Assembly: GCA_020466095.1 (NCBI GenBank)
Contig: CM035806.1
Location: 2,789,303 to 2,853,302, forward strand
DNA: 64,000 nt
Direction: 5' to 3'
Source: Chlorops oryzae
Lineage: Eukaryota; Arthropoda; Insecta; Diptera; Chloropidae
The notes beneath the pieces were generated by a model. That model was not told the origin of the DNA. It made no database searches and saw nothing but the letters and a program-made list of their open reading frames with translations. Each line of letters opens with the position of its first letter. The first letter of the stretch is position 1. This document shows, one piece after another, positions 46,528-59,538 of this stretch. The position numbers and the translations under genes were made by a program.

Positions 46528-46667
46528 TAAGGGGTCTCATGCAAAACATTTACACCGTGTAAACTGAGTTAAGTAAGTAAAAAAGTCAAAATTTCATACA
46601 AAATTTGACAGTTTTATTAACTTTTCTCAGTTTACACGGTGTAGCTGCGTTCCATGAGGACCCTTAT
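46528..46667. mobile_element. Foldback MITE, 140 bp
   Basis: TTAAGGGGTCTCATGCAAAA...TACACCGTGTAAACTGAG pairs with CTCAGTTTACACGGTGTAGC...CATGAGGACCCTTA. The two arms meet almost without a loop. Confidence 0.82.
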
Positions 46668-46798
46668 TGTAATTTTAAATATTTGAAATAAAACACAAAT
46701 TTACTGCATTTGTACATAAAAATAAACATAAATAAAACACAAAAATTGGCTTGAGTTACACTCAAAACAACATCAGCGTCATATGAGAAGTTCTGACG

Positions 46799-46806
46799 TG
46801 ACGTCA
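46799..46806. promoter_or_regulatory. Second perfect CRE palindrome TGACGTCA
   Basis: A second TGACGTCA, within GACGTGACGTCATTTGCGCA, about 5.5 kb upstream of Epac exon 1. The neighbouring GCGCAAAT/ATTTGCGC motif also occurs near the first CRE, so the two may be ends or copies of one repeat. Confidence 0.3.
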
Positions 46807-47329
46807 TTTGCGCAGTGAGAGCTGAGAGCATCATGCTCTTTGGCGCTACGTTAGATCAAAAACATTCACGCTCTTATGAATTGGGCAAATATAGGGCAGA
46901 ACAGGGCATATGATTTTTTTAGTTTGACTTATTTCGTCCTAATCGACAATTTGACTTTAAGGTCGAAAAATCAAGACTACTCGACTTATACGTTGAAGTA
47001 TCCAATAAAATAAGTCAATTTTTGCCTTAATATAGCCTTTAAAGTAAAACGGACTTGATACTTGAATTTAAGGTAAAAATTTGGTTTATATGCCTTAAAA
47101 ACTTCAGATAATTTCGAAATCAAAGTCAAGTCACTTCTAAGGCATTAAGGAGGGCATTTTTAACATTTTTTCAACCAAAAATTTTATTAAAAGTTGAAAT
47201 GACTTTGAAGGCATCGCAAAGGTAGAATTTAACTAATTTCTACCTTGAAAAAAAGACTTTAAAGACAGGTAATTTATAAGGCAAAAAAAAACGGTCAAAA
47301 ATAGGGAAAATTCAACCAAACTAGGTCGA

Positions 47330-47429
47330 NNNNNNNNNNNNNNNNNNNNNNNNNNNNNNNNNNNNNNNNNNNNNNNNNNNNNNNNNNNNNNNNNNNNNNN
47401 NNNNNNNNNNNNNNNNNNNNNNNNNNNNN
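47330..47429. other. Assembly gap (about 100 N)
   Basis: A run of about 100 N, a conventional placeholder for a gap of unknown size. The order and distance of Epac and the clip-domain gene are therefore unproven. Confidence 0.98.
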
Positions 47430-50400
47430 GTTTTTTGGTAAAACTTTTCGTCCGCCCAAGATGTTTATTAATATTTTTGACTAATCATTCTTCAGATTGA
47501 ACGAATTGACACTCTTAACTGCTGCTTTGGACATTTCTAACGGCGAAACTTATTGAATTTCGGATGTTTTGGAGGACAGCAAAATGGATGATTGTTTTCC
47601 CACGCCACGCCACGCCATACCTAACCACACCATACAGCATTAACAGACCGATTGAGATCAAGACCAGCCATGCAATAAAACAATGGAAAAATGTGATTGG
47701 GTTGAAAATAAATTTTCATTCACAGCAGAACTGGAAGCACGCCTCATGCGACTTCAACGAGGCTCGCGGATTAATCGAATGGAGAATTTTCGTCTTCGAA
47801 TTTCATGGAAAAGCATAAAAAACTCAATTGGAAAGACATTATGGCTTTCATTATTCTTCGTCAGATTTATATCCGATAGGCTGCTGCTCAGAGTTCTCGC
47901 AGACGATTTCTGCTGCTGATCGCTTGATGCTTTCAGTGCTTTGCCATCCAACCATTGACGATTGACGGGTCAGCAATGGAAGATGTTCATTAAAATGCTC
48001 AGCCATTTAGCCAGCCAGCTGTCCGTCCTGAGCTGCGACGAGTTAAAGGTGGACCTGGGACTACCAGTTTTCCATTGTTGTGCCATGTTTACCATGCCAT
48101 CTTCGATGTTCGACATCCATCGCCATGGCATTTCGGGGCCCGACTTGTAACAATAAAATAGCAATGATTTTTATGCCGGAATTCTAACCGAAAAAAAGAC
48201 CACACTGATGGACAAGGCGATGACGTTCATCAATATTGTTCATTTTGTTTAGCAACGATTTAAATATTTGTTTGCTTGTTGTAAAACGATATTACCGAAG
48301 GCATTAAATTGATTGATGTGCTTTGACAAATTGAAAATAAAAATTTATTCTCAAAGCTAACGGTGCCATTAACCTCAAATGGACACGAAATGAAATGGAA
48401 TGGAAAAAAACATCATCACAATGTGTGACACGCCCATGGGCCCTAGCATGGCGTGCGAAAATTGGATGGATAAGGCCACCTGCAATAACACGACCTACTA
48501 TTGGCCTCAGCCATGAGGGAGTCTATGTTAACATACTCAAATCAGTAAGAGCTTTTCAGGGCAAATCCTGGCTCAAAAAATTATAGAAACTCTTTGAGCT
48601 CTCATCTGCCTAGAGACCGATGCTTGTGGAGAGGACCAAACATCAAGTGGAATGACGAAAATTTGTAAATTCAAAGGTCCGAAGGAATCGATCATTTAAA
48701 ATCGAAAAATTTTTTGGAGAACTGATGAATTGGCTCAAAGTAATATGGAGCAGGTTTCGGTCTTAAGTCTTTCGATTCAGTTGGCCACTCATACAACTGG
48801 CGCCACGTTCAAGAGCACCCAAGCAACCGCAGATTTCCGTGTATGTCATTGAATGTCGTTCGAAGAGGAATTAACGCTGGTGTGACAATTTATCTGTCAT
48901 TTGGGTGTGTTTCGCTAATGCTCGTTTAAAGCACCCAAATCCCCACTAATTCAGCTGCCTATTTCCATATAAATGCGATCATAATAAATGCAAAACAATG
49001 GCGTGCGACAGCGACACTCAAATGGCCTCATGTGACGTTTTAAGGCTTTATAATTTTTAAAAGCTTCGGAAAAGTGACAAAATAAATGAATAGATGTACA
49101 CATACAAATAATCTCAGCGACTAATTAAAATGATAAAAGAAACCCAAAATAATGGAATAAGCAGAAACAGAAACAGAAGCAGAAGCAGATTCAGAGCTAC
49201 GCAAAGAAGATCATTTGAGTCGAGCTGTGATTAAAACAATCAAAAAAATTAAATGAAGGAAATTATGGCCCACTGGCTGAGCGACGACCTAGACCTTGAG
49301 ACGTAATACGCGCGCAAACCGGTGTGTCCAACGCGATGATCGACACCACAGTTCGTGATATGCATTATGAGCTGACGAATGCGGCTGCCACATTTGCCTA
49401 TCGTGACCATCATTTTCGTTGTTGCTCTTATCCATTGGAGTTAATTGCGGTTTGGTGTGAGGCTTTTTTATTTCTAACAAAACATTTTTATTTGTATTTT
49501 ATTTTTATAAAGGCCGAAGTAGCTTTCTTCGTAAAGCGTACCCAGGCGAGGGGTTGACACATCGTATGGCCTCGCAAGGCAAGAAGTGAATACTGAAGAG
49601 TCTTCAGATGTGCCACATGTGTGCATGTGAGCGCTTCGGGTTTTATTTCGTATTCAGGCGTATTTTGAGTTCATTTAGCCAAACAGAAATCTTTAATTTC
49701 CAGACGAGTTCATATCGGGATGAAGTATAGGAATCTCAGAAATGAAGCTCAATTGCGCTTTGAGGAGGATGAATGTTGAATGTTGAAGAAGAGCTCCGGC
49801 GGCCAATTGATGCGCAGACAACGGTTGAAAAGGCATCACTGCCAGTGGCAGCATTTAATCGTCGCGGTAATTCACATGCATTCACGAGCATTTCGAGCTG
49901 TTTCGGGCTGTTGTAACATCTCCGAAAGCAATTTGCGCAGCAGACGCGCTGCCTGCGAAACAAAGAAGCGATTCAACTGGCAATGACGTTGGGAGTGAGT
50001 TATTCGGAGGCAAGTGCAATGCACAGCAACGGCATGTTGCAGCAGGAACTAGCGGCTTGTCTACCGAAGACATCAATCTCAGAAAATGCCCAAAAAATTC
50101 TTCTTCACTTCACTTCACTTCACTTCAGCCGATTGTGGCTGCTGTTGAAACATTCAACAACTGGTTGTGAAATTTTGCATTCACAACACAGCACAAAATA
50201 AGACAAAACAAAACGAAACCAAACAAAACCAAATCAAACATAGACCATAAGAAATGAGAGAACATGTAGAAAAACGTGTAAAGAAGGCTTAAATGAGCCA
50301 CGGAAACGAGTTCATCTAAATAATTCATGATTCAAAGGTAAGAAAATGAATTATCTGTGCCACAAGCGGGCAGTTGGAATCCGTGCGTAGCAGAATGGCA

Positions 50401-52165
50401 TGCAAAGGAAAGGAATGGAATGGAATGAGAAGAAGTGCAAAGTAAGATGGCAAGCATTTTACAAGCATTCTTTGCAGACTCTTTAGGCTGTCCTCTGCGG
50501 CCATAAATCAACTTTTCAAGAAGCGAAAAATGTTGCAAAGCATTCTCTCTCCGTTTTCAAAGTCGTGAGTGCAACTTGCACGCAGGGAGCGCTCCCCATG
50601 CTGTTTGGGACAGCGCTGGATGGAAAGGTGGAAAAAATATGAAAAATATTTCTTAAATTAAATACGATCTCGGTCTGCGTCAGAGCTCCTTTCGTGCGTT
50701 GAAGAACCCCCAACTGAAATTCCTCATTTCAAGTTTACGCAAATATATGCAAGGATTGGTGAGAGTAAGAGAAAAATAAGAGCAAGTACTTGTACTTGAT
50801 GGTACATCACATTGTCGTATGTTGAACATGTTGCAGATACAGATACAGATACGGCTGCGGCTGCAGATTGAAAATCAGATTCAGATTCAGATTCGGATGC
50901 AGATTGAGACCCAATGAAATATGCGAACAATGCACGACAAGGTCGTCTGTCTGTGTTGGAGGCTGGCACCGCGAACGAGACTTTTCCCAGTTTCCATCAC
51001 AGGTCTGCCTCCGAAGTCACTTGTTTGTTTAGTATTTACGCTGTTTTGTCTTGTTAAATTGTATCGCATCGGGTTACACAATATGCGAAAAATGAGGCAG
51101 CAGTCGCCGATTGCAGCTCCGCATTTTAAAATTCAGGTCTTTAGGGCAGGAAAATATTTCAAGTAGGCAGCGCAGGGTTAGGCAGGGCAGGGCAGCGCAG
51201 GGCAAGGCAAAGCAAGGCTTTCCAGCACTCATCACAGTCGCACGTCTGAATTTTTAATTTCAAGTCCTGTTCCATCTTAATTTATAAGGAGCTGAATGCT
51301 GCGCGATAAGGAGACAGCCAGTTGAATGCCCCGATATATGTGCATATGTGATCAGTGTAAATTAACATGATCGCGACGGCTGGGCCTGCTGCTTGCAGAC
51401 AACGCGATCATCATCATTACCAGCGTCGTTTCCATTACAATCGCCATTATCGTTATAATAATCAGTGGCGGCAGACGTTTGGTAGCCTTAATCAAGGGGC
51501 AAATCTTGTCCTTAGCTCAATTATTTCTCGATTTCGTTTGCACTTCTGCGATGAGCGCGATGACCGCCCAAATCAAAGCCGCCCTAAAGGCACAGCAGTT
51601 GGGCTCAGCTTTCTGGTTCCAACCGAATTAGGGCGTGCTTAATTAAGCCGAGCGATAATTACACCCGTTTGGCTGCATTTTTTGTGATATGAAATTTTTC
51701 GCTCAAATATTCGCGGCAATAATTTCCATTTGACGTTGTAAACATCATTTTAATGGTGGTATCGATTGGCCAATTGGTAGCTAGCTAAATTCATTGGGTC
51801 ATTAATTTTGTAATTTATTCCCTTCTCGACTTGTTGTGCTCAATTTATATTCATCGAAATATGAGTGATGGCGACACCTTGAGGTGAAGTTTGTCCTCCA
51901 TGGGCGGACAGATGAAATTGATTTTTTATCAGCTTCGCAGCTTGTTTTTTTTTTTCTTTCTGTCTGAATTTTGTTCCGAGGGATCGAATGCGATCAGAGG
52001 GTTACAGCGGGGACAAAAAGTGGGAAAATAATCGTATTTCTTTATTTAACTTGGCCTGAATAAAAACTCTTCTTTTCTATAGGGATTTGGTTGTAATTGT
52101 GGTACCAAAATGGATTGATCGCTTTGATTTCTTGAAATATTTGCTTCAAATAAATGGTCAAGACT
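47430..52165. other. Middle contig, no further gene recognised
   Basis: Less AT-rich than the left contig, with short direct repeats such as TTCACTTCACTTCACTTCA (near 50105), GATACAGATACAGATAC (near 50836) and GGGCAGGGCAGCGCAGGGCA (near 51185). I searched the minus strand for the next clip-protein exons and did not find any I could support. Confidence 0.5.
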
Positions 52166-52168
52166 TAC

Positions 52169-52348
52169 CGAACCACCATGGATGTAGTTGGTCGAGACGA
52201 TTTCTCCATTTTGGCAATCGGAGGGGGAAACGCAGTCCTCATCACGTCGGCATTGGACATATGGCTTCGGCGTTGTCGGTGGAGGTGGAGGCGGCGGCGT
52301 TGCTGGAGGACGGTATGAGCAGCAGACATCGCTCTCTGGATTGCAGTT
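52169..52348 (-). CDS. Secreted clip-domain protein, exon 2 (end of clip 1, Pro linker, start of a second Cys module)
   Basis: A 180-nt exon, phase 0/0, between acceptor TTCTTCCAG and donor TCG|GTAAGT. It encodes NCNPESDVCCSYRPPATPPP, a Pro/Thr linker (PPPPTTPKPY), then VQCRRDEDCVSPSDCQNGEI and VSTNYIHGGS. NCNPESDVCC supplies the last three clip cysteines (C...CC), pairing with exon 1. The CxxxxxCxxxxxCQNG stretch repeats the exon 1 spacing and opens a second clip-like module that must finish in a later exon. No such exon was found between 52168 and 47430, so it may lie across the gap. Confidence 0.75.
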
Positions 52349-53505
52349 CTGGAAGAAAAAATGGGAAAAGAAAACGCAATCAAAATCACAATTTGAAAGA
52401 AGGGAAGGTTGCTTAAAATAAAAACAACAACATATATATGTACTGGAGGGGCTGCAGGAAATACATAAGGGAGGAGTCTAAGCCTGCTTCAGTAGAGAAA
52501 TTGCGACATCATTCCACGAGGCACAAATTGATTGGAAAATGTAAGGAAATTCAAAGTTGAAGCCTTGACTCCAATAAACTATAAAATTTTGAATTCTGAC
52601 CAACTTTTAGGACCATTATTAATCAAAAGACTTAAGCAACGAACGCGCACGGAAGATCCGCAAATAAATGGTCTCAAAATATTTGAAGACAAATGTTAAG
52701 CAAAGCAATGAGCCTTGCGAGCCAATGGACATATTTGAAGTTGATGCGTGTCACGCTTGAGTGCAAAGCGCTGCACAATCAATCAAATTTCTCAACCGAA
52801 AATATCTGAGAATATTAATCTTCATATTTTTGACTGGATTCCAAATAAAATGACAGCTCCGCAGCGCCCCGTCTACTAATTAATATCAGTTGATCCACGT
52901 TTGACTGTAACTCGCTTTCGAATTGGACAAAACGGCAAACTTCGCGATTGGGTAATGAAGCCCAAGTGCCACGTTCGCCTGGAAAATAAAATAACGCAAC
53001 ACTTGACCTCTGCAGCATTTGCTGAAGTTTGAGGTCTGATGGGCTGATCGTTGGCTGATCGTAAACTTTTGCATGCAAAATTGCCTTCAGCTTCAGAGAT
53101 ATGTTGACACCTGGATACACCTATGCAAGTCGATTCACCCTTGGACGTAATTACCGCGCCAGCTCAGCGCTAAGCAAAACCTTCGGTTCAAGTCTTTCTG
53201 ATTAGAGAAGCTCAAAGGTCCCTCTACTCCTCGGATAGACCTCTGCCGAACCGCGGCCGAACGTGCACATTTCGTTTTCCATCAGCTGAAGTGCCAATCA
53301 ATTGTTTACAATGCCGCAAATTGCCTGTTGAGTGCTTAGCAGTAAAAATTCATGCAAATAAAATGATTTCAATTTGATTTCCATTATTCTTCTGCCCAAT
53401 TCGCTATCATGCAACACCATCGGCTCCAAGTAGCCGCCGCACAGCCCATCGCGATCGCATACTCTTCGACTCAATTGTGGAGGAATCGCCATGCTGTGGC
53501 ACATG

Positions 53506-53510
<5 letters not shown>

Positions 53511-53546
<36 letters not shown>
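53511..53546. repeat. (CT)n / GAGA microsatellite
   Basis: About 17 perfect CT units in the intron between the two clip-protein exons. On the minus strand it is a GAGAG run that could bind GAGA factor. Confidence 0.9.
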
Positions 53547-53551
<5 letters not shown>

Positions 53552-55970
53552 GAACGGATGTACTTGGTCCATGGTGGAAATGTCGAGAGTCCACTGGCTG
53601 ACGAAAGACGCAATTTGAAGTTACCAGTTTCTGTGGCCATTACAGACAAAAGCTTAATGAGAAATTTATTTTTGAAAGACATTGAAACATCAGCTCTTTA
53701 TGCATGAAGGACGGGAAGATCAAAACAGAATCGTCTTTGCGTCATTCCATTTCGAAGTGAGCCGTTCTATTTAGCGAAAAGAAATAAATGCCAATTTAAA
53801 TTCAATAACTGTTCGCGCGCCGAATTTATTCCAAATCAGGTCTAATGTTCAATAAAATACCTCTAAGCCTCTCATCAAATGATCATCAATTCAAATTTCG
53901 AATTTCGAACGAATCAAACGCTCCGACTTATCTCCATCTGAACGCGTTCCGAAAGACTTTAACGGCCGTGTTAAGAATTCGTGTTTAGCGTTTGGGAAAG
54001 TCCCAGAAATGTTCTGGTCTCAGCCTTTGTTCGACACCGAATCCAAGCACGTCGTCGATTCCGTCTTTCTCTTCCGCACTTTCGAATTATGCACGACGAA
54101 CTTTCGGTTTCGTTGATTGCGATGACCAAAACGGGAGAGAAGGACCGCAGAGAAGCGGGAACGGCTTGATCGCTTGAATCCGGTTGCTCCGGTAGTGCTT
54201 CACCAAATCTTCAATCGAAGCCAATTCAAACTCGGACACATAAAATTGTTTACTTTGTCATCCTTTTCTCTCGCAAAGCATTCGTGCTCAACGCTCCCAC
54301 AGTGGAGGTGGAGATGTTGAAAATCTCTAGACCAAAGCATTCATTATGAAGCGACATTCGATCTTGTGGGATGAGTGATCTCAAATGGAGCCAACCTAGA
54401 TGCCTTAAGAATGTCTCTTGCTATTCGATTTGATCGGCCGAATCATCTGTAGGTGAATATTTCGGCTTGCACTTTTACCATCCATCGAGGAACTTTTTGG
54501 CGCATTTTTCAATTTCCGCTTCGGCGTCGCTTCCACTCAAATATGTCATCTCGGAATATATGTCAAAAGATCCAACAAACCGTACCAAAAATAGAAGCAA
54601 GAAAATGACGTTTTACTTTAGAAACGAGATTCTTTGAATGGCGTATTTCAAAAGCGTCGGACAAAATCCAAAACGGTTCTCAATGAAGGACATCTGCATA
54701 AATAATAAAAATATATACAAATAGTATATTTTATCAATAACGTTCAATTCACGCTCGAAGATCAAAGCAGATAGCAGAGAAGCGGAGAAGCGGAGAAGCA
54801 GGAACAAATTAAAAGACCGTTTTTCAAAAGCCATTTAATCAAAAGAATCTTTTGACGTCTTTCGCCCAAGCAGCGACAATGCGGACACCCAAACGTGTAG
54901 TCCATAATGACTCGAAGCGAAGTTGCATAAATTAATGCAGAGCACAGAACTCAAAACATAGAACATAGAACATAGAATGGAGAATGGAGAATGAAGAATT
55001 CAGTTAGTTCGGGGCACCGCGGCAAAGGCGGATGCTTTGGGCAGAATGGCTCTCGCGTCGCATAAAACGCCGCGCCTGCAGCTGGGCAGGCGCATGGCGA
55101 TATGCTTTGGTGGAACTTAATTTCCGATAACGACTCAATTAACCCACTGTCCGTCCGATGCGTTCGAGTCCATTGTCTCTGAAATTTATGGCATTTTAAT
55201 TATGGTAAATATTCGTTTTATCAAAATTATTGCTTTGATTTTATTTATTTAGTTTGTTTTATTTTTTCGATTTTTTCGGAGCAGCGTGGGTTCTCCTTAG
55301 GCCGAACGCTGAGGCGTCAAGTGTCGGTCGTGGAAAGATTTCTTATCGTAAAGAGTTATTCTAAAAAATCTAATCGATTTGAAATCATAGAAACATTTTC
55401 CTGACCCCGAGGCTCTGCTCACCATGTCGTCACGGCTGTCGAAACGGAAGTGTTGCTCCGAGCTGCGCGGGGATGCAGCTGATCGAGTTGACCTTGTCAC
55501 ACGACGCGTTTCAATAATTATGTCACTATGTTACGGTCCAAATTGTTGCTGGATGATTCCACGTCAAAGCCGAAAGGACTGAACTTGAGTTCTATTTGAA
55601 TATTTTTGAATCGATCTTCGGAAAATAGCTTCGAAAGGCAACGGACTCGTAACATGACACCATTGGAATGTTCGGTGTTAAGAATTCGGAACTATTTTTT
55701 AATTTTTCAAGGCTGAGCTATGCGTGCATCTTAATTCATGACATGACTTAACGTAACATTCACGACTTATGCCTCGAAAAGCTTCAATTTTTCGAACAGA
55801 TTTAGATTTCTAGGCTTCCGCTTGGAATGCGAAAAAGTCTGAGAGTTTCGATCGCTCATGCAGAGCTAAATTGATCGTGGACGACGTCCGAGGCTCGTCA
55901 AAGGAAAGAATTGATGACAAATTACTTCGATGAACGTCTCAATTTGTTTGCTCTTTGTTTTGGTGTCGTT

Positions 55971-56000
55971 CAGCAGCAGCAGCAGCAGCAGCAGCAGCTG
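55971..56000. repeat. (CAG)n microsatellite
   Basis: Nine to ten perfect CAG units in intronic DNA of the clip-protein gene; no coding frame around it is convincing. Confidence 0.9.
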
Positions 56001-58775
56001 ACCGTTTCCTCGGTTCATCGTCTAAAGATCACACGTGACGGAAAGACTCACAATTGAAATTTGCTCATCCGTAAATCACGCGATCAGCGTGCCGCAAAGC
56101 CAAATAGAGGCGAATCTCAGAGTGATCGTGATCGCGATCGCGATCGCTATTCGCCCCACGCGCTCGACGATCGAATTTTGCAATTCAGAACGACAGTCCG
56201 TCTGACCGTGATCGCGAGTGTGAGTGTGAGACGGCGTGTAATTGCCCGCCAAAGTCAATGATTTAAGACGATGTTTACATGATCAGCAGCCAAATTAGCC
56301 GAACTCGCACGTCATTGCGTTTGAGTGGTCATCGCCAATAACATCGCTGGTATCATCATCGATCAGCGGTGGCTGCGGCGAGGCGTCGGGACCGACGGAA
56401 TGAAATCGCTTTCTAACCAAATCCGGATGAGCCGGGCCGGACTTTCCAAACAGTTTCGAGAAGTTTTTATTACACAACGAGACTCTTTTCAATTTCAATT
56501 TATTGTTTCTGAGCGCTCTCCGTGTGGGAAGCGTTCCTCTTCTTCGGCGTCGGCATCGGCGTCGGCATCGGCAGTCAGCATCGGCGATCGCGTTCGTCAT
56601 AATTCAAGAAAAAACAAAACCAAACGAGGAGAAGAGAAGGAGGGCGAATAAACCAAGAGCAGCAGACTGTTGAAAAATGATTTTATAATTTTATAATTTT
56701 TGTTTATTTGTCTGCCCCGTTCGCTGCGTATTTGCTTTGATTATTTTGATTTATTTCGCAACAATCGAGCTACCGCTTTTAACCGTTGAACGCCGATCGT
56801 GGAACGCCGAACGAAGCTATGTCATCGCTTAAAATGAATGATTAATTACACAAGAATTTGCGTACGAACATTTTTGTCTTCTGTTTGTTTGTTTGAAAAC
56901 TTCACACGTCCTGTTAATGAATCTCTTCAGCCCGACAGATCTGACTGATTGCGTCGGATTTTGGGAGGGATTTCTGAGGGAATTCGAAAGGTCAACAATT
57001 CGAATATTGGATCCCCGCATGCCTGGGGCAGCGCGCTCCACTGGTCGACAGCCTGACGCCATCACCTGAGCGACCTTTGAAGTGGCAGTCGTTTTGACAT
57101 TCATTTTTCAATGTTGATGCGTCGGAAAATTCCATATTTATGCGCAAACGTTCAAGTGATCGTGTTCGGACGCTCAGCAAATGTGCCCCTTCGAAAATAA
57201 TTTATTCGAAATAATTTGCGAACGTCGAAAGAAATTTGGCGCCATTCTTCCAAAAGCGAAGAGCAAAAAAATCCAGTTTTATTCTTTGATGTATTATTAA
57301 AAACGAATTTATGAGCTCGAATTACGGAAACCACGGAAATTTAACGCATTTAATACCAGCCACTGTGCTTTGGGTAACAAACGGCACCACCCGATCTGGT
57401 GCGACGTGTGACAAGTTCCAATGCGACGCGTTCACTTTTTGCCTGTTTCGACGATCGGCTCTGAAGATTAAAAGGCAATGAGAATAGTCAAATGGTCGGT
57501 CTGTGATTTTCTCAGATCGCTCCTGAGATCCGGAGGGTTGCATGCCCAACTCGAACTTCCTTCACCGACAACAGCGGCTGAGAGGGCTGATGTGGGGCTT
57601 CGCGGAACAATTCAAATATTTTCTCTTCCACTCACAGAAACACTTCAATGTGCAATCTTCGGGCTTCACTCGGCAGTTGTCATGCATTGTTGCTGTAGTT
57701 GAACATGATCACAGCCTTGTGATGTGCGTGGCATTGTGAGAATGAATCCAATCAGGCCCTCAATTCGAAGAAGTCTGTTGGGAAAACGTCTCGAGACTCG
57801 GGTTGAGAATGGTTCGAGTTTCGTGGGTTCGGATCGTGGGCACACATGAATGAGTAAAGATTCTTTGAATGGGCTCTTTTGAGGCTTTCCGAATCATTAG
57901 TGCAATGAGCCGCCCAAGATAATGTCATCCGAATCTAGTTCTCATGTTGATTCAAAATTGTTAATTATCGGGCCACAACGGAGGGAAGAGACCATCCACC
58001 TGTGAACGCTTTCGGTGCTGCTGTTCTGTGTTGAGCTGTCAAAGCCACGTCGACCTTCATTGTGATATTTTCTATGTGATTTCTATGTGTTTATTGCCAC
58101 TCAATTTGAGTATCCTTAATAATTTCGAAGCAATAAAAGCCAAATGCGTTCACCTCTTGTCGCCGTCGTCGTCGCCGTCGACGGCAGTCGGCGTGACTGA
58201 CTAATCAAATGACTTAATGATCTTGTTCACAAAGAGCTGACAATGAGTCGCACCTCAAACGATCGATCGGCCTTATGTTTTGCTAATTCACTCTTGGAGA
58301 CAACGGAGGCAGGCAGCTGCTTTTGTCGCCTCAAACGCCTACAAAATTATTTCATTTCATTGGGCTTTAATTTATGATTCATAGATTCGAGATTTATTGA
58401 CAATACGCGAGAATTCGATCGAAATTCGAGATTCGCCACTTGAAGCCGCAGAACAATTTGGCTCATTGGCTTTGGTGATGTTGGAAGCTTCAAAGCTGGC
58501 CGTCTGCCTATCTGTGGTGTTCCATGCTCAAAGGCAATGCTTCTGTGCCATGACAGAGCTTGCGTCCTGAGCCCTCATTGGTAAACAAATTGCTAGCAAC
58601 GAATTCCCCTAATGAAATGAAATGAAAAAGGCCATCCTAATCTTGTCTGCATCGTTCCGATTTTAGTATCTGTTCTGCCGAAGCAAGAACAAAAGAAAAG
58701 AAAATAATTATAAATCAGAAAAGGAAGTCCAAATGAAAATGCATCAAAATCTTGTCGCTGACTTCAAAGATACAC

Positions 58776-58966
58776 AGAGAAAAAATCAACCAGAAATTTG
58801 GTTAATTCAAAAGGAAAAACATGCAAAACGGCTTCAATAAGGAATATTTTTTATTTTAAAAACTTTTCGATTAATTTTTTTATTTTTTTTTATTTACACA
58901 ATTTTTCTTGTTAGAAAAAATAAAGATTTTTCCCTTTGAATCAACTGTTTCAGGTTGAATTGACAT
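58776..58966. mobile_element. Possible diverged MITE
   Basis: AATCAACCAGAAATTTGGTT...TCAAAAGGAAAAAC is roughly inverted in TTTTTCCCTTTGAATCAACT...CAGGTTGAATTG. The arms are imperfect; AT-rich core. Confidence 0.4.
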
Positions 58967-59438
58967 GATGATTTCCAAAAACGATTAAATTGTTGAATTA
59001 GCCACGAACATAAATGAAATGACAAGATAATTTTTAAAATAAAAAAAAATTACTAAAATACCTATAAAAGAAGAAATATTGAAACAAATTTATTTCAATT
59101 TCAAAGCAAATGGCCACAGAGCCCCCTGCTGAGCATAACCCCAAAAATAGCCATCGGATGGACTTCATCCGATTTTGTCGCTCCGTTGTCGTGACTGCTT
59201 TCGCAATGCTTAAAAAGTTCTAAGATACATAAATATCTTATATGTCCTGTTTTATAAAACAAATGAGAATTATACACAACGTAAACATATGCCTCGACCA
59301 TTTTTCATTTGAAATTTTTGTTCTGCTCGAAAATCAAAAGGACTGTGAATAACAATGCGCCCTTTTAAAAAAATCATGGTTACGTTCGCTCAGTGTAACA
59401 AAAACAAAAACAAAAACGCAGTCTGGCACGGCAAATGA

Positions 59439-59538
59439 NNNNNNNNNNNNNNNNNNNNNNNNNNNNNNNNNNNNNNNNNNNNNNNNNNNNNNNNNNNNNN
59501 NNNNNNNNNNNNNNNNNNNNNNNNNNNNNNNNNNNNNN
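59439..59538. other. Assembly gap (about 100 N)
   Basis: Second run of about 100 N, inside the intron between clip-protein exons 1 and 2. The two exons are therefore linked by scaffolding and by their protein sequence, not by contiguous DNA. Confidence 0.98.

Larger units (their letters stand above)
52350..59438. other. Clip-gene intron, middle-contig part
   Basis: Holds the CT and CAG microsatellites, hexamer-like GTCGGCATCGGC (56548-56575) and GATCGCGATCGCGATC (56128-56146) runs, and the possible MITE at 58776. No supported exon. Confidence 0.5.

Noticed and set aside
56295..56600. 101-codon minus frame with CRCRRRCRRRRR
   Set aside because: Arises from a GTCGGC/ATCGGC short repeat; no support as an exon.
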